Shown piece after piece: positions 61,475 to 64,000 of a DNA stretch of 64,000 nucleotides (position 1 is the stretch's first letter; every line of letters starts with the position of its first letter). Source of the stretch: Gorsachius magnificus (Eukaryota > Chordata > Aves > Pelecaniformes > Ardeidae); contig CM067081.1 of assembly GCA_034008185.1 (NCBI GenBank), positions 150,132,258 to 150,196,257 of the forward strand, read 5' to 3'. The position numbers and the translations under genes were made by a program. The notes under the pieces are model-generated. The model worked only from the letters and a program-made list of their open reading frames with translations. It had not been told where the DNA came from and ran no database searches.

Positions 61475-64000
61475 CTGTAAAAGAGAAGAGCACTCAGAGC
61501 GTGGTCCAGAGCACGCTTCCCGCCAGCTCCGGCACTGGGCAGCTGGACTGGGGAAGGGTGAAACTCTCAAGTACCATCACTTTATTCGTAGCAGGTCACC
61601 AACACCAAACTCATCCTTCAGTGTTACCCTCAGCTGTTAATTCAGCCAAAAGAATGCTTTGTTTTGCTCATTACCATTAACCTAAATGTGGAAATTTCTG
61701 AAAAAAACACCTTAATTATTATTTGGTAGAAACTGTTAATCAAAAGATGCACCTGCCCTCTTGTGACTATGTGCCACATGGAAATGTTTTCACTGTTCAT
61801 ACATACAAGTACATATAAAAAATGCAGACGTTTAATAGCCTATTGTGCTTTGGGTACCACTATATCTAATGTAAGGAATATATGAGGATCAAAAGGAAAA
61901 ACTAATTAAACCTGACTTGAATATAGAGGACTACCTACAAGATCTAGGCAATCTGTTTCCAGAAGTAGAACTACTTCTTTTCAGCCTCGCTGTACTTGTT
62001 CACTAGATATTTTGAGGGATTTCCTATCCTTTCTTTTTACAGAAACAAGACAGAGCAAGTAAGAACAAACTATTTCAGAAAGCGTGCAGAATTTCCTTTT
62101 CACTTGCATCTATGAATTATTTTTGATGATCCTGGCAACTACCATTGCCTGCAGGCAGACAGGGTTTGGCCTTTCTGGGCATTAAGACACATGGAGTATT
62201 GAATCTAATTACAGACCCTTTAATCTCAGCCTCCTGACCACAGAGAACTTAAGTCTAAACTTTTAGTCCAATCAAAACAAAACAGGCTAGCTTTGCTTCC
62301 TCAGCCCTTTTTCCATAATTATATCTGGAGTTTGGATTTTGGAATAAAAGACAGATTCTTCAGTCGTAAGATTTCCCCCAAACATCATGCAAGTAGTAGA
62401 GACAGCTCTTTAATTTACTGTTTAGAAAGCAGAATGATATACTAACTTCCTATCTGGTATGTTATCCACACAGAGAGGGAAGAATGTTTCTTCTGTATTT
62501 CAGAAATACTTTTAGAACAGATCACAAACAACTCTGATCGCTTTAATATTTTCTTCAGAACTCACAACAGAAGTATGATCAAGAACATATCTCTTGGCGA
62601 TATATATGTTCAAATTCTGTGGCATATGGGTAGTCAGTGCTTTGAGTTCTTCCAAAAAAGAAAATGTAGGTTGAACACTGAGCTTTTTGCAATGTAAGCC
62701 AACTGGAGCTGGGAAAATTGCAAAGACAGCAATTTTTCCTTGGTGCTAAACAAACTTCTGTTAGTGTGAAAAAGTGCTGATGGCCTCCAGAGACGAAGAA
62801 AAAAAGGAAAGTCCTTTTTCTGATGATGTTAAAAAATTATTGGCATACTTAACTACCTTGTCCAACAGTTACAGCTGATTTGAGTCAGGACGCTTTTTAA
62901 ACACAACCAGTATAATTGTTAAGTTGTTCTAACCCAGTGCTGCACACTGGCAATGGGCGCATTGCCCAGTTTAAAAGCAGACTTGTTCAGTGATTAAAGA
63001 ACTTATTGGAAATATTACATTGGCACCAACTCAGCTTATACAATACATGGTTCTATCTGTCCAATAAAACAAACATAGAAAGTACAGCTAAGTTAATGCA
63101 GAAAATTAAAATATGTAAGCCCAACACATTCAATGCCACATGAGAATTCTTATTCGAATTCTAATTAAAATTAGGGGAATTAGTTATTTTTTATAAACTT
63201 GCAAGCCCAGATTCACTTATTGGGGAACTGGTCTGTTACTGTAATCTACTGGTTAGATAAGAGACAACAATATTAATAAAGCCACAACCCTCAACAAAAT
63301 ATGTCTGAAGTATATCAACTCCTGCATGGTCCAGAATGTCTTCAAACAAAATATGTATTTCAAAGAAATGAGTAATTATAAGGATACATACTACTGACAT
63401 CCACCTTCTCATGTCTGAACCAAAATTAATGTCTTTTTAATATATTAAGGAGATATTCCAAGACAAACTCAAGCTTTCCTAAAGCAGTTTAAAAGATGGA
63501 AGTCTTGAAATTACCTAGTGCTTGTAATACTCAGGTCAATCCTCATAGCCATCATACTGTTTGGAAACTTGAATTCATGTGTAGAATACAACTATTACTG
63601 TACCTTTGATGCCAAAAAGCAACAAAAGTTGGGCAATAAACCTTCCAAATGATACAGGTATCTGTGGCATTACCTAAAATTTCCCCAACTGTTTAACCAT
63701 ATAAAGGGAGAAGGTCAGGTGAAACTTGAAATCTATAAATCTGTAAGGCTTGCAGTCATTTGATTCATGAAAATACATCTCATCTCAATGCCCATGGTAC
63801 CATATGATAATTCTCATTTTTACAATACTTCATGCAGATAATTGTGTAAAAGGTTTAGCATATACAAGCCCAGAGCTCCTGAACATTTGGAACATGAAAG
63901 TTCTAATAAACCGTAAAGAATTCATACTGTGATTCTGTAAAGAATCCTCTTTCTTCTGTCAGCTAACTTTCAGTCTTCAAAGCTAAAGTCAGAGAATCAT
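61475..64000 (-). other. ERC1: ERC1 intron preceding exon A (3' part; runs off the right edge)
   Basis: This is the last 2.5 kb of the intron upstream of exon A. It ends in a pyrimidine-rich tract and TTTTACAG. About 70 bp just upstream of the acceptor (61490-61560) are GC-rich compared with the surroundings and contain a short hairpin. The preceding ERC1 exon is not visible here, so it lies outside the window. No other element is recognised. Confidence 0.85.

Noticed and set aside
61225..61680. 151-codon plus-strand open frame
   Set aside because: It runs antisense across ERC1 exon A. The minus strand has the conserved coding sequence with proper splice sites, so this is a shadow.
63988..64000. 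Window ends AGAGAATCAT, which is how minus-strand avian CR1 insertions often begin
   Set aside because: Only about ten bases are visible before the edge, far too few to support an element.
1..64000. tRNA, rRNA, snRNA, CRISPR arrays, operons or prokaryote-type regulatory sites
   Set aside because: No conserved tRNA B-box-like, U6-like or 5S-like sequences and no regularly spaced direct repeats were seen. This is vertebrate intronic DNA, so bacterial signals do not apply.

Overview
This 64 kb window is vertebrate nuclear DNA, almost certainly from a bird, and lies inside one large protein-coding gene. Only three short coding exons can be supported, all on the minus strand. Spliced together they give 429 bp that read through without a stop, with matching splice phases. 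The protein is a central-to-C-terminal coiled-coil stretch of ERC1 (ELKS/RAB6IP2/CAST2), recognised by close agreement with the vertebrate family. The bird assignment rests mainly on a CR1 LINE 3' end of avian type at about 31.2-32.0 kb and an LTR-type repeat at about 5.56-6.36 kb that I associate with bird genomes.

Layout, in transcription order from right to left. 64.0-61.5 kb is the end of an intron. Exon A (61339-61474) is followed by a 17.8 kb intron, exon B (43439-43570), a 16.9 kb intron, exon C (26423-26583), and then at least 26.4 kb of the next intron, which runs off the left edge. Exon sizes are 136, 132 and 161 bp, so more than 99% of the window is intronic. The upstream and downstream ERC1 exons lie outside the window; I looked for them and did not find them.

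The introns hold a layered record of old mobile elements. There is one fairly well-kept avian CR1 3' end, a shorter CR1 piece (53.1 kb), and three much older, degraded CR1-family relics (5.1, 17.6-18.1 and 52.5-52.8 kb). There are four short MIR/CORE-SINE-like relics, an LTR-type repeat, and a piece of what looks like a widespread sauropsid interspersed repeat at 46.6 kb. A decayed, frameshifted coding relic of unknown parent sits at 15.9-16.5 kb. Small-scale features include a perfect 106 bp tandem duplication at 57.1-57.3 kb, homopolymer tracts, short tandem repeats and a few perfect hairpins.

I see no tRNA, rRNA, CRISPR array, second gene or new molecular system. Most long open frames are chance or antisense shadows of repeats and exons. 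All repeat-family names are from recognition only; no database search was possible.
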